Below, piece after piece: positions 23,570 to 33,985 of a stretch of DNA of 64,000 bases. The notes beneath the pieces were generated by a model, which did no database searches, had not been told where the DNA came from, and saw nothing but the letters and a program-made list of their open reading frames with translations. This DNA is from Boesenbergia rotunda (taxonomy: Eukaryota > Streptophyta > Magnoliopsida > Zingiberales > Zingiberaceae). The DNA lies in NCBI GenBank assembly GCA_024364735.1, contig JAGFNQ010005193.1, forward strand, positions 372,001 to 436,000. The letters run 5' to 3'. Within the stretch, counting starts at the first letter, position 1. The number at the start of each line of letters is the position of its first letter. The translations under genes were made by a program, and so were the position numbers.

Positions 23570-24265
23570 TATTATAGTTCACTTACCTTCATTTTCCTTC
23601 TATACGATTACTTAAAATCAAATTTGTCTCATATTGTTTAAGATAGAATCCAATCTTATAGATAGCATGTTTTGTATCCAATCTTGTGTATTTGCTATTA
23701 ATAAAAAATTTTATGACATATTTTTAGAATGTTTTATATCCAATCTTCGCATTCAAGTAAATTTTTACTGTGTGGATTGTGTGAAGGTAGGAAAAATACA
23801 GAAAAAAAGGAGTTTAATGTTTAAAGAGAATTTTCCTTAACGTCGGAGTTTAATAATGAGTTTAAAGTTGGGTTGGAATAATTTTTGAAATTTGCTTGTG
23901 GTAATATTGAGTTTATGGATGGGGATAAGATAATATGTCTTGTAGAAAGTGTCACAATGGTAAATTTTTACCATGCGATAAAGTTCGAGAACATCTTGTA
24001 GATATGATTTTATCCTTAATTACTATAATTAAATATGTCAGGTGAACCCTTCATATCTAATAAGGATTATGGACGAAACATATAAATCTCAGTTGGTGGA
24101 GATTAGAGTTATTATAATTAATTAAATTCATATCAGAGAATAATAATTGATGCAGTTGGTCATAATCTCATTCTTGAACCGAGTAGAGCCAGTTCTAATT
24201 GTCTCTACCTCGATCGAAGAGGAATGCTGAAAGGCCAAAGAAATTGAGTGATCTGGAATTGAAGC
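23570..24265. other. No feature recognised
   Basis: AT-rich intergenic sequence with short frames only and no repeat structure that I can define. Confidence 0.4.
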
Positions 24266-24270
24266 TGACG

Positions 24271-24303
24271 CGGGGGGGGGGGGGGGGGGGGGGGGGGCGG
24301 GGG
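24271..24303. repeat. Poly-G tract
   Basis: Twenty-seven consecutive G residues (24271-24297) are followed by one C and five more G. A run this long is unusual in plant DNA and could fold as a G-quadruplex. Its exact length is likely to vary and is error-prone in sequencing. Confidence 0.9.
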
Positions 24304-24309
24304 ATGGTG

Positions 24310-25950
24310 TGACTCTCGGTGATGCAACGGGTGTTCTTGCAAAGAGGATTGTCTAAAAAGAAAACTCAAGGAATATTAGGAGGGCGCCGGCAGGAGCTCC
24401 GACGATTCCACTCCCGCGCTCAAATATGAAGTCTCCCGCGCTCAAATATGAAGTTGTTCAAAAAAAAATAAAAATGAATTGAGTTGATTGGATAATTCAG
24501 ACCTTTTCCAGCATCATGAATTACCTTTATTCTGTCCTAATGACTACTCCTCTCCTTTTAACAATAATGATATTTAATGCAACCGTTACATCTTAATAAC
24601 GACCAATAACTATCGCAGTCAATCATTAAAATACGAACCATTTCCCTTTTTGGTCATTTAATATGTTGGCGGAGCCCCAAAAAGCCATTAAATGCTCTTT
24701 TTAATGAATAACCACCATATGAGGTCTCCCAGTATCTCTAAGGAAGTTTGTTCCGTTCGGGTGTCTCGACCAGATAAGGATGACCTATTCCGACCAAGAG
24801 TAACCGTCCAGGTCTGGTCGGACTGACCAAGCACATTCAAATCTCCTTTAGTGTATCAATACTCTATTACGTTCAACCAAGTGAGATGAGGCTTAAACCC
24901 TAAACCCCGACCGGGAGCTACCTGTAGCAATTCGAATGAGTCCATATAAAAACTCTTATACTACGTAACAAGCCCCTATACCACATGGCATCCTGACCTC
25001 TCCATCATTGAGTAATTGGTGAAAATCCGCTTATCTTGCCATCACTGATCCCTTAATTAATTGGTAGCACCAATGGTGGCGTCAAAATGATTGGCTTATT
25101 CGGGCTAATTTACCTAAGCTAATAACCCCTGGACGGACATTGAATAGCCCCTAAGTTGACATCTCCTTAATTATTATTGATTTTACTCTTATCTTTCACC
25201 TTTTTTTTATTTTTCCTTTTTACAATATCGCGGGGGTCCCCAGGCTACAGCTTGGGTAAATCCAAGTGTAGCTCCGTTCTTGGGTACATATAAGGTATCA
25301 TTATAATTGAGCAAATCCACTAGTTTGATCCGTCCTGAATTTATCATCCAACATGTAGAAAAATGAATTTATAGACCTTTAAGAAAAGTACAAAGCTCTA
25401 ATATTGGATGTTTTAATTATCGTAGTAAAGACCACATGATTTACAAGTGCTTCAATAAAGGCTTAACCTTAGAAAAAAATCTAATCCTAATGATCAATCA
25501 ATATAATTTACAACCTAGGTAATGAAGAAGAGACCCATATATAATAAAATATGATGTGATGTTTTTCCTATGAATGAGATCCATATCATTCTATGTTGCC
25601 TTTGGCATTACAACCTTTTTGTTACTCACATATAAGATCGATGAGGTGGCGGATCCAATTTTTTGCTACAATTATGGACAAGAAAATAATTTTTTTTAAC
25701 ATAATGGTCAGAACATTCGATTATACCTGCCAAGTCTAGCGAACTTAAGCCAACAAGTGAAGTGGCCTAATCCTCAAAGCAATCCTTCCACTTATTACAC
25801 CCCCTCAATTTCATGAAAAAAGGAAAAGAGTTAGGAACCAGAACCCCAAATGATCTTTTACCTTTAGTCAACGAGATTTTAGACAACTTTCATGACATAA
25901 CTAGTGAAGAATTATCCAATGAACTCCCATCTATATATGGGCACGATCCA
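24310..25950. other. No gene recognised
   Basis: Intergenic sequence. A 20-bp word, 'cccgcgctcaaatatgaagt', is repeated back to back at about 24411-24450. From 25240 onward the composition is reminiscent of decayed copia-type internal sequence, but no protein motif holds up. Confidence 0.35.
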
Positions 25951-25956
25951 ACACAC

Positions 25957-26070
25957 GGTTAATCTAGTCCTAGGATCACAATTGCCCAATCTACCCCACT
26001 ATCATCCAACACAAGTTAATTTAGTCCTAGGATCACAATTGCCCAATCTACCGTACTATCCTATTAGTAT
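25957..26070. repeat. 57-bp tandem duplication
   Basis: The block 'ttaatctagtcctaggatca' with 'caattgcccaatctacc' starting at 25959 is repeated at 26016 with a few differences. This is a simple local duplication in non-coding sequence. Confidence 0.8.
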
Positions 26071-26476
26071 ATATAATGTATGGGATTATAAATGGACTTA
26101 TCCCCATGAGCCTAGAACACTTTCCTTTTTTTTTAATTCAAAAAGATTCATCCTCACTCCTTTAATCCATTTCAAATCCTGACGAAAATTGAAACAATGC
26201 ATATGTTATTAATTTTAATATCTAATTTTCAATATTAAAGACTTACTACCAAATCAGAGAATATTCAAAACTTCTCCATTATGTTGATTTGCCTAAGCGT
26301 AATGACGGTGTCGATTCCCACACTTTTATTTATGACTCAACCCCCTTAGCAAATTGAGAGCATTTTGGATTATTAAACATGATATCTCCTAAGGGAAGTA
26401 CTCATAGATATATATCATTGGATTTAATTACATTTGGATCATCGAAAATTACCTTAGATACCTCTCTCCTAAGCTG

Positions 26477-26734
26477 TTAAAAGAAATAGAACAGCGGTAG
26501 GTTAACTAGTCGTTAACTCATATATTCACGGTTCGATCCCTAGCTATAGCGTATTTTATAGGAATTTTTCTTTTAAATGGGGCGTGAACTCTGGGACGCT
26601 GGGCTTGCCCATCGCGAGCGCTTCCCGATTTATCCTCACCTTCCGGTGGAAAACTTCCGTGGGGCCGGGCCAGTCATCCAGGTTCAATTTGTCTGCTGCC
26701 TGGTTCATTTAAAATTTAAAAGAAATAGAACAGC
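26477..26734 (+). mobile_element. SINE family 1, copy 2, with 19-bp TSD
   Basis: A perfect duplication of ttaaaagaaatagaacagc (26477-26495 and 26716-26734) encloses a 220-bp body. The body begins GGTAGGTTAACTAG (box A-like) and has GGTTCGATCCC (box B) about 30 bp later, so it is a tRNA-derived SINE. The remainder, with 'aaatggggcgtgaactctgg' and 'gcgcttcccgatttatcc', matches the other three copies. It depends on a LINE for mobility and has no ORF. Confidence 0.88.
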
Positions 26735-26778
26735 AACACGCCGATATTTGAGCGACATCATTACTTTGTTTCGATGCA

Positions 26779-26913
26779 TGATGATAGCTAAGGTGGCGGC
26801 CTCAGGCGCTTTACCCTATCAGTAAAAATCATGAGTTATTCCTTCTGGATATTTGTGGGGTCGGGACCAGGGCCGCTAAGATGGCGATTCCATTTTTACT
26901 TGATGATAGCTAA
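26779..26913 (+). mobile_element. Short TSD-flanked retroposon-like insertion
   Basis: The 13-bp word tgatgatagctaa occurs at 26779-26791 and 26901-26913 and encloses 109 bp. The insert starts GGTGGCGGCCTCAGGCGC and has a T-rich 3' end (CCATTTTTAC). It has no ORF and no clear box B, and may be a truncated SINE. The long TSD points to LINE-type integration. Confidence 0.6.
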
Positions 26914-27402
26914 CTTGATTTCTAATCTCCATCGATCTCCTTACAGTCTAGATTTTTCTTTTAATCGGTGAGAATAATAAAAAAATCATAATAATAAACA
27001 ACAATCGAAGGAAAGAAATTAAGGTGATATCAAATAAATATTAAAGAATAATTTAAAAAGCTCTAATAATTAGAGTTTTTTTATTTTTTATTTAAAAAAG
27101 TAAGTATATATTATCTCTATCAAATTATTATATTTTTTAAAAATATTTATTTTTATATTTATTAATGATAAGTATATAAAAGGAGTTCGATATTATATTT
27201 TAATTTTTTCCCCCCGATTTTTTTCTTATTAGAATTGATTTCTTTTCTTTTGGAATAGCATTTTATGGGCACTAACTTGAATATAAACCATGGCGAATGA
27301 ATCCGATACATACACAACGACACACACATACATGCAAAACTAATCCATAAGATTAAGCACGACTCACCTAATCTAATTAAATCAATCGAAATTAAATGAA
27401 TG
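26914..27402. other. 3' flank of the VQ gene, displaced
   Basis: AT-rich sequence. Before the RTE insertion, the part next to 27402 lay directly behind the VQ gene stop codon (minus strand). It therefore contains that gene's original 3' UTR and polyadenylation region, although no single signal stands out. Confidence 0.4.
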
Positions 27403-28840
27403 ATCAGATGTCTTTGCATTAACTCCGCCTGTGACGACCTAGTCATGGCCGGTCCCAAGCCCGGATAAAGGAGGAGGGTTGCGTTAGGTTGCCAGCCAGC
27501 GTAAAAAACTATGGCAAATACTCAATGAATGGATCCATTAAAGTATTATGCTAATGCTAGGATGTTCCCCGGAAGGAACGCGTTGCAGGGTCCGACTGTA
27601 ACGTCTCGGCAAGGACCGCTACATCTCCAGAACCCGGGTGTAGTGCTAAATATGCAAGGGTTCGCGTTGCAGGGTCCGACTGTAACGTCTCGGCAAGGAC
27701 CGCTACATCTCCATGAGAACTTGGGTGTAGTGTTAAATAGGCAAGAGTTCTCACACCATAGGTGGACTAAGAATAAACATTATAAGAAAAGTAATAGTCT
27801 CAGATTTGGAACATGGAATATAGGAACTCTCACTGGTAAAACAATGGAGGTAGTAGATACAATGATTAGGAGAAAAATTAGTATTTTGTGTGTGCAAGAG
27901 ACAAAATGGGTAGGTGAGAAGGCAAAAATGATAGAGAACTCGGGTTTTAAGTTATGGTATACAGGAAAGAGTAAAACAAGAAATGGAGTGGGTATTTTTG
28001 TAGATAGTTCTTTAAAAGATGAAGTTGTTGGTGTAGTTAGAAAGGGGGATAGAATTATAGCTCTCAAGATAGTAGTGGCGAAAGAAGTTGTGAACGTAAT
28101 TAGCATATATGCACCTCAAGTAGGATTAGATGAAGAAACTAAATCAAGATTTTGGAGCGATTTAGATGAGGTATTACAAAACATTCCGCCAAATGAAATG
28201 ATTTTAATAGGAGGCGATCTAAATGGACATGTCGGAGCGAAAAATGAAGAATATGAGAGAGTACATGGGGGTTATGGGTTTGGAACAAGAAATGAAGAAG
28301 GAAAAACTATATTGGATTTTGCGATAGCATATGACCTTATACTAGCTAATACATTTTTTAAGAAAAAAGAAGAACACTTGATCACATTCAAAAGTGGGAA
28401 TAATAAATCACAAATTGATTATTTTATGGTTAGGAAGAGAGATAGGAAGATTTGTAAAGATTGTAAGGTTATCCCTGGAGAAAGCTTAACTACCCAACAT
28501 AGATTAGTAGTGTTAGATATACGCCTTAGTTATAATATCAATAGAGGAAAAATATACACGACTCCTAGAATTAAGTGGTGGAAGTTAAAGGATGGGAAGC
28601 AAAACATATTGAAGGAGAAGGTAGGAATACAAGCATTAGATGAAATATATAGCGACTCTAATACGACATGGGATAAGATGGTATCAAAGTTGAAAATAGT
28701 AGCTAAGGATGTACTCGGTGAGTCAAAGGGGCATGCACCACCAAGGAAGGAATCTTGGTGGTGGAATGAGAAAGTACAAGAGAAAGTGAAAGAAAAACGA
28801 ATAGCTTATAAGGAATTATATATTTGTAAGAACGAGGAAA

Positions 28841-31800
28841 CAACAACAACAACAACAACAAAGCCTTATCCCACTAGGTGGGGTCGGCTATATGGATCCT
28901 TTTACGCCATTGAGTTCTATCCCCTACTATATCATCATCTAGATTTAAATAAAATTTATCTTGTTTTATTGTTGCCAACCAAGTCTTTTTTGGTCTTCCT
29001 CTCCCTCTTTTAATGTGCGTATTTATCATAGTTTCACATCGTCTAACAGGGGCATTTATTGGTCTTCTAAGTACATGTCCGTACCATCTCAAACGTGTCT
29101 CCCGAAGTTTTTCTTCAATAGATGCAACTCCGACTCTCTCTCTAATACTCTCATTCCTTATTCTATCCATCCTCGTATGTCCACACATCCACCTTAACAT
29201 CCTCATCTCTGCAACTTTCATCTTTTGCTCATGTGCTCGAGTCATAGCCCAACATTCAGCACCATATAACATAGCAGGTCTAACTGCCGTTTTGTAGAAC
29301 TTCCCTTTAAGTTTTAGAGGTACTTTACGATCACATAAGACACCCGATGCTAATCTCCATTTCAACCATTCTGCTTGTATTCTATGTAAGACATCTCTCT
29401 CAATTCCTCCATCACTTTGCAAGAACGATCCTAAATACTTAAAGTTCTCGATTTTAGACAACTCATCATCTCCTATCTTAACAATTGTTTCACTACGTCT
29501 AGCATTGCTAAACTTAAATTCCATATATTCAGTCTTTACTCTACTAAGCCTAAAACCTTTCATTTCTAGAGTTTCCCGCCAAGATTCTAGTTTAGCATTT
29601 ACTCCTTCACGTGTCTCATCTATCAAAACAATATCATCTGCAAACAACATGCACCATGGCACTGTATCTTGAATGTGCCTAGTGAGTTCATCCATGATTA
29701 GTGTAAAAAGATAGGGACTTAAAGCTGATCCTTGATGTAACCCTATCCTTATTGGAAATGCTTCAGTCAATCCACCTGAAGTCTTCACTCTAGTCGTTAC
29801 ATTTTCATACATATCTTTAATTAGGTCAATATATGTTACGCTAACGCCTCTCTTTTCTAGAATTCTCCATATAATTTCTCTTGGTACCCTATCATAAGCT
29901 TTTTCTAAATCAATAAATACCATGTGTAGATCTTTCTTTTGCTCCCGATATTTTTCAATTAATTGCCTAAGAAGATGTATAGCTTCTATTGTCGACCTTC
30001 CAGGCATGAACCCAAATTGATTTTCGGTTACCGTGGTCTCCTTCCTCAATCTTTTTTCTATTACTCTTTCCCAAAGTTTCATGGTATGACTCATTAATTT
30101 AATACCCCTATAGTTTGCACAATTTTGTATGTCTCCTTTGTTCTTATATAAGGGAACCAGACTACTTACCCTCCATTGATTAGGCATTTTTTTTGTTTTC
30201 AATATTAAATTAAATAATTTTGTAAGCCATTCAATACCTTTTTTCCCTAAACATTTCCATACCTCTATTGGGATATCATCCGGTCCCACGGCCTTTCCAT
30301 TTTGCATCCCTTTCAAAGCTTGTTCTACTTCTGAAGTTTGAATTCTCCGATGAAAATTAAAATTTCTATACTCATTTGAAATACTTAAATTGCCTAAGTC
30401 AAGTTGGTCCCCTAAACTTTCATTAAAAAGTTGATGAAAGTAAATCTTCCACCGCTCTTTTATTTCGCTATCATTTACTAGTACTCTATCGCATTCATCT
30501 TTAATACATCTTATTTGACTAAGGTCTCTTGTTTTCCTTTCTCTTGCTTTAGCTATTTTATAAATGTCTCTTTCCCCTTCTTTTGTATCTAAATTTTGAT
30601 ATAGTCGTTCAAAAGTTTTATTTTTTACTTCATTCACTGCTTTCTTAGCCTCTTTCTTGGCTATTGTATATTTTTTTAAGTTTTCCTCGTTCTTACAAAT
30701 ATATAACTCCTTATAAGCTATTCGTTTTTCTTTCACTTTCTCTTGTACTTTCTCATTCCACCACCAAGATTCCTTCCTTGGTGGTGCATGCCCCTTTGAC
30801 TCACCGAGTACATCCTTAGCTACTATTTTCAACTTTGATACCATCTTATCCCATGTCGTATTAGAGTCGCTATATATTTCATCTAATGCTTGTATTCCTA
30901 CCTTCTCCTTCAATATGTTTTGCTTCCCATCCTTTAACTTCCACCACTTAATTCTAGGAGTCGTGTATATTTTTCCTCTATTAATATTATAACTAAGGCG
31001 TATATCTAACACTACTAATCTATGTTGGGTAGTTAAGCTTTCTCCAGGGATAACCTTACAATCTTTACAAATCTTCCTATCTCTCTTCCTAACCATAAAA
31101 TAATCAATTTGTGATTTATTATTCCCACTTTTGAATGTGATCAAGTGTTCTTCTTTTTTCTTAAAAAATGTATTAGCTAGTATAAGGTCATATGCTATCA
31201 CAAAATCCAATATAGTTTTTCCTTCTTCATTTCTTGTTCCAAACCCATAACCCCCATGTACTCTCTCATATTCTTCATTTTTCGCTCCGACATGTCCATT
31301 TAGATCGCCTCCTATTAAAATCATTTCATTTGGCGGAATGTTTTGTAATACCTCATCTAAATCGCTCCAAAATCTTGATTTAGTTTCTTCATCTAATCCT
31401 ACTTGAGGTGCATATATGCTAATTACGTTCACAACTTCTTTCGCCACTACTATCTTGAGAGCTATAATTCTATCCCCCTTTCTAACTACACCAACAACTT
31501 CATCTTTTAAAGAACTATCTACAAAAATACCCACTCCATTTCTTGTTTTACTCTTTCCTGTATACCATAACTTAAAACCCGAGTTCTCTATCATTTTTGC
31601 CTTCTCACCTACCCATTTTGTCTCTTGCACACACAAAATACTAATTTTTCTCCTAATCATTGTATCTACTACCTCCATTGTTTTACCAGTGAGAGTTCCT
31701 ATATTCCATGTTCCAAATCTGAGACTATTACTTTTCTTATAATGTTTATTCTTAGTCCACCTATGGTGTGAGAACTCTTGCCTATTTAACACTACACCCA

Positions 31801-32100
31801 AGTTCTCATGGAGATGTAGCGGTCCTTGCCGAGACGTTACAGTCGGACCCTGCAACGCGAACCCTTGCATATTTAGCACTACACCCGGGTTCTGGAGATG
31901 TAGCGGTCCTTGCCGAGACGTTACAGTCGGACCCTGCAACGCGTTCCTTCCGGGGAACATCCTAGCATTAGCATAATACTTTAATGGATCCATTCATTGA
32001 GTATTTGCCATAGTTTTTTTACGCTGGCTGGCAACCTAACGCAACCCTCCTCCTTTATCCGGGCTTGGGACCGGCCATGACTAGGTCGTCACAGGCGGAG
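28841..32100 (-). mobile_element. RTE-clade LINE, copy B (complete, intact)
   Basis: A 3,260-bp element is inserted in copy A, antisense to it, with a 17-bp TSD. On the minus strand it begins CTCCGCCTGTGACGACC, has a 5' UTR of about 107 bp, one ORF, and ends in a (TTG)n tail, seen as (CAA)n from 28841. The 5' end is the same as in copy A, so both are full length. Confidence 0.93.
28874..31993 (-). CDS. RTE LINE polyprotein: endonuclease and reverse transcriptase, 1039 aa
   Basis: One uninterrupted ORF encodes the enzymes for target-primed reverse transcription. Residues 19-72 contain a tandem duplication of a unit beginning LQGPTVTSRQGPLHL. The AP-type endonuclease follows, with TWNIG (95-99), QETKW with catalytic Glu124, YAPQ (194-197), GGDLNGHVG with Asp230 and Asn232, SQIDYF with Asp297, and TTQHRLVV with His324. 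The RT has FIDLEKAYD (693-701), GLHQGSALSP (751-760) and FADDIVL (784-790). The tail has MLRWMCGHTRMDRIRNE and LRWYGHVLRR, typical of RTE C-termini. All catalytic residues are present and no stop or frameshift is seen, so it could be active if transcribed. The TAG stop lies inside a short 3' hairpin just before the tail. Confidence 0.93.
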   Translation of the reverse strand: MDPLKYYANARMFPGRNALQGPTVTSRQGPLHLQNPGVVLNMQGFALQGPTVTSRQGPLHLHENLGVVLNRQEFSHHRWTKNKHYKKSNSLRFGTWNIGTLTGKTMEVVDTMIRRKISILCVQETKWVGEKAKMIENSGFKLWYTGKSKTRNGVGIFVDSSLKDEVVGVVRKGDRIIALKIVVAKEVVNVISIYAPQVGLDEETKSRFWSDLDEVLQNIPPNEMILIGGDLNGHVGAKNEEYERVHGGYGFGTRNEEGKTILDFVIAYDLILANTFFKKKEEHLITFKSGNNKSQIDYFMVRKRDRKICKDCKVIPGESLTTQHRLVVLDIRLSYNINRGKIYTTPRIKWWKLKDGKQNILKEKVGIQALDEIYSDSNTTWDKMVSKLKIVAKDVLGESKGHAPPRKESWWWNEKVQEKVKEKRIAYKELYICKNEENLKKYTIAKKEAKKAVNEVKNKTFERLYQNLDTKEGERDIYKIAKARERKTRDLSQIRCIKDECDRVLVNDSEIKERWKIYFHQLFNESLGDQLDLGNLSISNEYRNFNFHRRIQTSEVEQALKGMQNGKAVGPDDIPIEVWKCLGKKGIEWLTKLFNLILKTKKMPNQWRVSSLVPLYKNKGDIQNCANYRGIKLMSHTMKLWERVIEKRLRKETTVTENQFGFMPGRSTIEAIHLLRQLIEKYREQKKDLHMVFIDLEKAYDRVPREIIWRILEKRGVSVTYIDLIKDMYENVTTRVKTSGGLTEAFPIRIGLHQGSALSPYLFTLIMDELTRHIQDTVPWCMLFADDIVLIDETREGVNAKLESWRETLEMKGFRLSRVKTEYMEFKFSNARRSETIVKIGDDELSKIENFKYLGSFLQSDGGIERDVLHRIQAEWLKWRLASGVLCDRKVPLKLKGKFYKTAVRPAMLYGAECWAMTRAHEQKMKVAEMRMLRWMCGHTRMDRIRNESIRERVGVASIEEKLRETRLRWYGHVLRRPINAPVRRCETMINTHIKRGRGRPKKTWLATIKQDKFYLNLDDDIVGDRTQWRKRIHIADPT

Positions 32101-33985
32101 TTGTAAGAACGAGGAAAACTTAAAAAAATATACAATAGCCAAGAAAGAGGCTAAGAAAGCAGTGAATGAAGTAAAAAAATAAAACTTTTGAACGATTATA
32201 TCAAAATTTAGATACAAAAGAAGGGGAAAGAGACATTTATAAAATAGCTAAAGCAAGAGAAAGGAAAACAAGAGACCTTAGTCAAATAAGATGTATTAAA
32301 GATGAATGCGATAGAGTACTAGTAAATGATAGCGAAATAAAAGAGCGGTGGAAGATTTACTTTCATCAACTTTTTAATGAAAGTTTAGGGGACCAACTTG
32401 ACTTAGGCAATTTAAGTATTTCAAATGAGTATAGAAATTTTAATTTTCATCGGAGAATTCAAACTTCAGAAGTAGAACAAGCTTTGAAAGGGATGCAAAA
32501 TGGAAAGGCCGTGGGACCGGATGATATCCCAATAGAGGTATGGAAATGTTTAGGGAAAAAAGGTATTGAATGACTTACAAAATTATTTAATTTAATATTG
32601 AAAACAAAAAAAATGCCTAATCAATGGAGGGTAAGTAGTCTAGTTCCCTTATATAAGAACAAAGGAGACATACAAAATTGTGCAAACTATAGGGGTATTA
32701 AATTAATGAGTCATACCATGAAACTTTGGGAAAAGTAATAGAAAAAAGATTGAGGAAGGAGACCACGGTAACCGAAAATCAATTTGGGTTCATGCCTGGA
32801 AGGTCGACAATAGAAGCTATACATCTTCTTAGGCAATTAATTGAAAAATATCGGGAGCAAAAGAAAGATCTACACATGGTATTTATTGATTTAGAAAAAG
32901 CTTATGATAGGGTACCAAGAGAAATTATATGGAGAATTCTAGAAAAGAGAGGCGTTAGCGTAACATATATTGACCTAATTAAAGATATGTATGAAGATGT
33001 AACGACTAGAGTGAAGACTTCAGGTGGATTGACTGAAGCATTTCCAATAAGGATAGGGTTACATCAAGGATCAGCTTTAAGTCCCTATCTTTTTACACTA
33101 ATCATGGATGAACTCACTAGGCACATTCAAGATACAGTGCCATGGTGCATGTTATTTGCAGATGATATTGTTTTGATAGATGAGACACGTGAAGGAGTAA
33201 ATGCTAAACTAGAATCTTGGCGGGAAACTCTAGAAATGAAAGGTTTTAGGCTTAGTAGAGTAAAGACTGAATATATGGAATTTAAGTTTAGCAATGCTAG
33301 ACGTAGTGAAACAATTGTTAAGATAGGAGATGATGAATTGTCTAAAATCGAGAACTTTAAGTATTTAGGATCGTTCTTGCAAAGTGATGGAGGAATTGAG
33401 AGAGATGTCTTACATAGAATACAAGCAGGATGGTTGAAATGGAGATTAGCATCGGGTGTCTTATGTGATCGTAAAGTACCTCTAAAACTTAAAGGGAAGT
33501 TCTACAAAACGGCAGTTAGACCTGCTATGTTATATGGTGCTGAATGTTGGGCTATGACTCGAGCACATGAGCAAAAGATGAAAGTTGCAGAGATGAGGAT
33601 GTTAAGGTGGATGTGTGGACATACGAGGATGGATAGAATAAGGAATGAGAGTATTAGAGAGAAAGTCGGAGTTGCATCTATTGAAGAAAAACTTCGGGAG
33701 ACACGTTTGAGATGGTACGGACATGTACTTAGAAGACCAATAAATGCCCCTGTTAGACGATGTGAAACTATGATAAATACGCACATTAAAAGAGGGAGAG
33801 GAAGACCAAAAAAGACTTGGTTGGCAACAATAAAACAAGATAAATTTTATTTAAATCTAGATGATGATATAGTAGGGGATAGAACTCAATGGCGTAAAAG
33901 GATCCATATAGCCGACCCCACCTAGTGGGATAAGGCTTTGTTGTTGTTGTTGTTGTTGTATCAGATGTCTTTGCATTGAAAAAGT

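Larger units (their letters stand above)
27529..33925 (+). pseudogene. EN-RT ORF of RTE copy A, disrupted
   Basis: The N-terminal half (27529-28840) is open and carries the AP-like endonuclease: TWNIG, QETKW, GDLNGHVG and SQIDYF motifs. The C-terminal half (32118-33925) contains the reverse transcriptase with FADD and ends HIADPT-stop. Besides the 3.26-kb insertion of copy B, three lesions are visible relative to B: an extra A in the A-run near 32173, a Trp-to-TGA change near 32573, and a two-base deletion near 32732. This copy is therefore dead, although most of its sequence is nearly identical to copy B. Confidence 0.9.
27421..33959 (+). mobile_element. RTE-clade LINE, copy A (full length, interrupted)
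   Basis: Copy A runs 27421-28840 and resumes at 32118, ending in a (TTG)n tail at 33959, about 3.26 kb in total. It is flanked by the 18-bp duplication atcagatgtctttgcatt (27403-27420 and 33960-33977). It is split by copy B in the opposite orientation, which duplicated ttgtaagaacgaggaaa (28824-28840 and 32101-32117). The RTE clade is indicated by the single EN-RT ORF, the short 3' UTR and the trinucleotide tail. Confidence 0.93.

Noticed and set aside
28841..29013. C-terminal extension of the 27529-29013 frame beyond position 28840
   Set aside because: After 28840 the frame reads the antisense 3' end of RTE copy B; the chimeric tail is not part of any protein.
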